Origin: Brachybacterium sp.
Lineage (GTDB): Bacteria > Actinomycetota > Actinomycetes > Actinomycetales > Dermabacteraceae
DNA: 7,970 bases
Assembly (NCBI GenBank): GCA_030451965.1
Contig: JAKDNE010000139.1
Span: 1-7,970 of the forward strand
Reading direction: 5' to 3'
Shown here: positions 6,491-7,970 of the stretch, one piece after another
Layout of the letters: each line of letters opens with the position of its first letter
Numbering within the stretch: the first letter of the stretch is position 1
Notes under the pieces: model-generated
What the model was told of the DNA's origin: nothing
Databases searched by the model: none
Seen by the model: only the letters and a program-made list of their open reading frames with translations
Translations under genes and position numbers: made by a program

Positions 6491-7954
6491 GTGCGGCAGC
6501 GCGTGCTGCAGGCCACCATCATCACCGTGCTGCTGGCCGTGCTCATGCTCGGCATCCCGCTGGGCTACTCCTGGCTCCAGCTGAACAAGCAGACCCTCAG
6601 CAACCAGGCGAACGTCATCCTGGACAAGGTGCGCGTGGACACCGAGACCCGGCTCCAGGAGGGTGGCGAGCTCGACGAGGCCCTGCTGCAGCGTCGCGTC
6701 GACGAGCAGTCGGACCTGAACATCGCCATCTCCGTCACCTATGAGGACGTCACTTACTCCGCAGGCGACCCGCCGGGCAGGGAGCCGGTGCAGAAGAACA
6801 CCAACGGCGCCTTCGGCCAGTCCGTCTCGGTGTACATCCCGCAGTCCGACGTGCGCGCCCACACCGCCAGCGCCTGGGTGCTGATCATCGTCGCCGGACT
6901 GGCGGCGCTGTCGATAGGCGTGTCGGTGGCGCTGTGGCAGGCGCAGCGCATCTCGATGCCGCTGGCCCGGCTCAGCAGACGCGCCGAGGAGATGGGATCA
7001 GGACGCTCTCGTGGTCCCTGGTACGCCTCGGGGATCGCCGAGATCGACGACGTGGCCGAAGAGCTCGCCCGTTCCGGCGCGATGCTCAACGAACGACTCG
7101 AGGCCGAGAGCCGTCTCGCCTCCGACGCCTCTCATCAGCTGCGCACGCCCCTGACCGCCCTGTCGATGCGGCTGGACGAGATCCTGGCCGTGAGCTCCGA
7201 GGAGTGGGTGCGCGAGGAGGCCCGCATCTCCCTCGAGCAGATCGACCGCCTCACCGAGGTGGTCCACGACCTCATCAACGCCCCCCGCTCCTCCCAGCGC
7301 CGCAGCCCGGGGGTGGTGGAGCTGCGCAGCGTGCTGACCCAGCAGAGCGAGGAATGGTCTCCGGCCTATCGCCGGGCCGGTCGCGAGCTGCGGGTGCAGG
7401 TGCCGCGCTCCGCAGCGGTCTGGGGGTCGACGGGACCGCTCACCCAGGTCATCGCGACCCTCGTCGAGAACGCCCTGGCCCACGGTGGGGGCCGGACCAC
7501 CCTCAAGGTGCGCCGGAACGACCACTCGACCGTCGTCGAGGTCTCCGACGAGGGCGGCGGCATCGATGCGGAGCTCGGAGCCCAGATCTTCGAGCGCTCC
7601 GTCTCCGGGCGCAGCTCGAGCGGTACCGGTGTCGGCCTGGCGCTGGCCCGCACCCTGGTCGAGGACGACGGCGGCCGCCTCGAGCTGCTCACCGAGCGCC
7701 CCGCGACCTTCGGCGTCTTCCTGATCTCCGCGCCCGGCGACGAGGACGAGGCAGGCGATTCCGAGGATCTGCTGTCCGGGCGACCGCACCGTGGCGGACG
7801 CGAGGCCCGGGCCGGGCAGGGCGGCCGGGCTCCCCGCGCCGGACGCGCCGACATGTCACCGAGCGGTGTCTCGGGTGCTCGCTCCGGCGGGGACGATCTC
7901 GACTCCCTGCCCCAGGGGTCCGTCGTGCGGCGCCGCCCCCGCTCTCGAGGCTGA
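6491..7954 (+). CDS. membrane sensor histidine kinase, partner of the upstream regulator
   Basis: A 487-residue kinase. TM1 spans about residues 7-29, an extracytoplasmic sensor region of about 95 residues follows (30-126), TM2 spans about 127-149, and a HAMP-like linker about 150-203. The dimerisation/phosphotransfer domain carries SDASHQLRTPLTAL with phospho-acceptor His215. The ATPase domain has the N-box VENALAHG (Asn327), the G1 box VSDEGGGI (Asp353) and the G2 box GTGVGLALA (378-386), so it looks catalytically intact. The sensor region has no motif I recognise. After the ATPase fold ends near residue 414 there is an unusual tail of about 73 residues, first acidic (GDEDEAGDSEDLL) and then rich in Arg and Gly, probably disordered. 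The GTG start is three bases after the regulator stop, with GGAG nine bases upstream. The pair should be co-transcribed from the leaderless promoter before the regulator. Confidence 0.95.
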   Translation: MRQRVLQATIITVLLAVLMLGIPLGYSWLQLNKQTLSNQANVILDKVRVDTETRLQEGGELDEALLQRRVDEQSDLNIAISVTYEDVTYSAGDPPGREPVQKNTNGAFGQSVSVYIPQSDVRAHTASAWVLIIVAGLAALSIGVSVALWQAQRISMPLARLSRRAEEMGSGRSRGPWYASGIAEIDDVAEELARSGAMLNERLEAESRLASDASHQLRTPLTALSMRLDEILAVSSEEWVREEARISLEQIDRLTEVVHDLINAPRSSQRRSPGVVELRSVLTQQSEEWSPAYRRAGRELRVQVPRSAAVWGSTGPLTQVIATLVENALAHGGGRTTLKVRRNDHSTVVEVSDEGGGIDAELGAQIFERSVSGRSSSGTGVGLALARTLVEDDGGRLELLTERPATFGVFLISAPGDEDEAGDSEDLLSGRPHRGGREARAGQGGRAPRAGRADMSPSGVSGARSGGDDLDSLPQGSVVRRRPRSRG

Positions 7955-7959
7955 CCTCG

Positions 7960-7965
7960 TACACT
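7960..7965 (+). promoter_or_regulatory. candidate -10 box for a gene starting beyond the window
   Basis: TACACT matches TANNNT, six bases after the kinase stop codon. By analogy with the two other leaderless sites here, a start codon would be expected at about 7973, just past the edge. A single hexamer is weak evidence. Confidence 0.35.
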
Positions 7966-7970
7966 GGCCG

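Noticed and set aside
5699..6862. 387-codon minus-strand open frame opposite the response regulator and kinase
   Set aside because: It is a shadow of two well-supported genes, is rich in Gly/Leu/Val/His typical of antisense GC-rich frames, and has no domain signal.

Overview
The window is very GC-rich DNA with dense, mostly GTG-started genes. It is an ordinary chromosomal stretch from a high-GC actinobacterium. Three things point there: an acyl-CoA carboxylase beta subunit followed by an epsilon subunit (a type of complex typical of Actinobacteria), a class III adenylate cyclase of the mycobacterial Rv1264 type, and TANNNT -10 boxes seven bases before start codons, which marks leaderless genes. 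A Micrococcales member (Brachybacterium/Dermabacteraceae-like) is my best guess, but the genus is inferred from overall feel and not proven.

Layout: everything is transcribed outward from a 187-base divergent intergenic region (3362-3548). Leftward (minus strand) lie the acyl-CoA carboxylase beta subunit (accD, 1772-3361), its small epsilon subunit (accE, 1470-1775, overlapping by 4 bases), and after an 82-base gap a DUF885 protein (1-1387, C-terminus cut by the window edge), which appears to have its own leaderless promoter. Rightward (plus strand) lie a monofunctional biotin protein ligase (birA, 3549-4475), a class III adenylate cyclase overlapping it by 4 bases (cya, 4472-5674), and after a 117-base gap an OmpR-family response regulator (5792-6487) and its sensor histidine kinase (6491-7954). 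A -10-like box in the last bases suggests another leaderless gene starting just past the right edge.

How the genes fit together: BirA attaches biotin to the BCCP domain of the carboxylase alpha subunit (encoded outside this window). That subunit works with AccD and AccE to make malonyl-CoA and/or methylmalonyl-CoA for lipid synthesis. The beta/epsilon // biotin ligase // cyclase arrangement resembles what I recall from Streptomyces and, for the first three, Mycobacterium. The cyclase is translationally coupled to the biotin ligase and carries an N-terminal regulatory domain like that of pH-regulated Rv1264. The two-component pair is a separate transcription unit whose signal cannot be read from sequence. 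No mobile element, CRISPR array, RNA gene or convincing terminator was seen. I found no clearly new system; the items most worth checking are the AccD specificity residue, the birA-cya coupling and the leaderless starts.
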